A DNA stretch of 60,000 bases, from positions 8,110,084-8,170,083 of the forward strand of contig NC_087072.1 in assembly GCF_026151205.1 (NCBI RefSeq). Direction: 5' to 3'. The notes under the pieces were generated by a model. The model searched no databases. It saw only the letters and a list, made by a program, of their open reading frames with translations, and was not told the DNA's origin. Positions 58,384 through 60,000 of this stretch are shown here, piece by piece (position 1 is the first letter of the stretch; each line of letters opens with the position of its first letter). Position numbers and translations under genes: made by a program. Source of the stretch: Bolinopsis microptera (lineage: Eukaryota > Ctenophora > Tentaculata > Lobata > Bolinopsidae).

Positions 58384-59964
58384 ATACACGTAGTTAAAGA
58401 ATCGTCTAGAGTGATCTGTCCTATACTATCTTTATTATACAATGAATGCATGAGGAATGGAGTATTCCCAGATGATTTAAAGACTGGAAGAATCAGTCCG
58501 ATCTATAAGAAGGATAATGAGGAATTGCTGGAAAACTATAGGCCAGTATCAACCTTAGCTGTTTTTGGTAAGATATTTGAAAAAATTATTTACAACAGAC
58601 TGTATAGCTTCTTTCAGTCCCAGAAAATGATTTACGAGAACCAGTACGGATTTAGAAAAAATCATTCCACAAGCCATGCCCTCAACTCCTCAGTGAATTA
58701 CATAGAATCCTGTCTTAGCAATATGCTTGGAATATTTATTGACCTATCTAAAGCGTTTGACACAATCTCACATGAAAAACTACTTAATAAGCTAGACAAC
58801 TATGGAATACGTGGAAACGCCAATAGACTCATCGCTAGTTATCTCTCTAATAGATATCAATATGTCTCTGTACTGGGCGAAGAGTCTGACAAGCTGCCTG
58901 TTCTCTTTGGAGTTCCACAAGGCTCTTGTCTCGGACCCCTGCTATTTATAATATATGTTAACGACTTATTTAGAACAACTGATCTGGGCAAGTTCATACT
59001 ATTTGCAGATGACACAAACATATTTGTAGTAGATGAATGTAGAAAAAAACTGTATGAAAGAGCAAACGAAATTCTCCGTTTGTTACACCAGTACATGAAA
59101 TGCAACCTATTACATATAAATATAAAGAAATGCTGCTACATTCACTTCAAGCCGTCACGTACAGCTACTGATAATGAGGCAGATAACGAATCAGAATACA
59201 TACTAACTCTGAATAATACGGTAATAAAGCAAGTTAAAGAGACCAAGTTTTTAGGTGTTATTATTGACGAAAAGCTAAAATGGGATGTTCAAATAAGAGC
59301 CCTCAACTCGAAACTTAGATGTGAGATCGGAAGACTCAGTAGAATACGACATGTTATCCCGAAAAAACACCATAAAGAATTGTACCACACGTTATTTGAG
59401 TCTCACCTAAGATTTGGAATATCGGTATGGGGTGGGTCGAGTAACAATATGCTTCAACCTATCTTCATCACTCAGAAAAAATGTATCAGAATACTATTTG
59501 GTGACCTTGAAGCATATCTAGATAAGTTTAGAACATGTGCCAGCACACGTTGTATAGATGAACAAATCCTAGGAAGGGAATTCTTTGAAAAAGAGCATAC
59601 AAAGCCGTTGTTTAACAAGAACGGCCTTCTTACCGTCCACAACCTGTACAAATACACATGTCTATTAGAACTGTTCAAAATTGTCAGATTAGAATCTCCA
59701 ATCTCACTCCTATCTTTACTCCACAGATCACCATCACAAAGACGTTCAGACCAGTTCATCACCCCGAACCCATCCTCCTCTTTCATTTATCAATCAACAA
59801 AAATGTGGAACGACTGTCGAAAAATTGACAGTTTGATAAGCTTTACTAAGTCAACAAACTTAGTTAAAGTAACACTGAAAAGTGAGCTACTCAAGATACA
59901 GTCCAGGTACGAAGAATTAGAATGGACAGAATTAAACTTCGATAAGAATGAGCTTGTGTTTTAA
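58384..59964 (+). mobile_element. Non-LTR retrotransposon reverse transcriptase, 5'-truncated
   Basis: An open frame of about 526 codons after a TAA at 58381 with no proper start, because the 5' part (endonuclease) is missing. The RT motifs follow in order: GRISPIYKK, ENYRPVSTLAVFGKIFEKII, YGFRKNHSTSHAL, motif A GIFIDLSKAFDTISHEKLL, motif B GVPQGSCLGPLLFIIYVNDL, motif C FILFADDTNIF with the catalytic Asp pair, then KKCCYIHFK and KFLGVIIDEKLKW. This matches the Jockey/CR1 side of the non-LTR tree. RT copies element RNA at a nicked target. A long frame without stops or shifts implies a young insertion. The 3' UTR runs to the window edge. Confidence 0.88.
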
Positions 59965-60000
59965 AACAGAGTCCTTTGACTTGGTTATTTTAAAATTGAA

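Overview
The window is from an animal nuclear genome, probably an invertebrate. It is AT-rich. Genes have short introns with GT-AG borders, secreted lectin-like and pentraxin-like proteins are present, and one gene is clearly the mitochondrial ATP synthase c subunit. Class I and II transposon debris and satellite arrays fill most of the remaining sequence. I cannot assign the species. The 100-N gap and a roughly 6.5 kb stretch of degraded base calls beside it point to a draft or unevenly polished assembly.

Layout from left to right. 1-630: a hAT-type MITE with an exact 8-bp target duplication, then a perfect 28-bp inverted repeat. 2180-3089: the first exons of a fucolectin-type lectin gene. 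3175-4800: a MITE, a satellite with dimeric higher-order structure, and a dispersed hairpin repeat. 6808-7456: a 36-bp minisatellite. 7853-9595: a single-exon BTB protein on the minus strand, whose last codons and stop come from an inserted MITE. 11202-11850: a small acidic, probably GPI-anchored protein split over two exons. 12379-15220: small repeats, an array of seven CACGTG boxes, a Penelope-like RT fragment and a deletion derivative of a pogo-like transposon. 18683-21547: tandem repeats and the parent-like transposase relic. 21652-23154: a five-exon SH3 protein. 25878-27538: a non-LTR tail and an intronless secreted pentraxin/LamG-like protein. 28085-28563: two abutting perfect palindromes and another hAT-type MITE. 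29798-31164: a 64-bp satellite beside one isolated minus-strand exon. 31868-34076: a secreted, probably galactose-binding-like protein with a 20-residue repeat expansion and a 1-kb (GA)n intron. 34924-35635: a TTAA-flanked element with poly-G inverted ends. 37836-38361: a possible secreted protein. 38950-45485: degraded sequence, then the gap. 46392-48127: two minus-strand genes, one of them ATP synthase subunit c.

50825-56481 is the most interesting segment. It is a 5.66-kb block with matching inverted ends (CACAGTGGAAAAT), subterminal arrays of the partial palindrome ATAATCGT, and candidate short target duplications. It carries two co-oriented intron-containing genes. The first encodes a 230-residue basic protein I do not recognise. 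The second has an N-terminal Cys/His cluster and a C-terminal EDHF...NEQGGESCH motif of transposase type, but carries a frameshift. I read it as a large, partly decayed DNA transposon with an accessory gene. It has a smaller MITE-like insertion nested between its genes. Fragments of a second, unidentified transposon protein lie on both sides of it. The window ends in a 5'-truncated non-LTR retrotransposon with an intact reverse transcriptase domain (58384-59964).

Host genes here are unlinked in function. The common theme is mobile elements remodelling them: a donated stop codon, coding minisatellites, an expanded intron and a duplicated 3' end.
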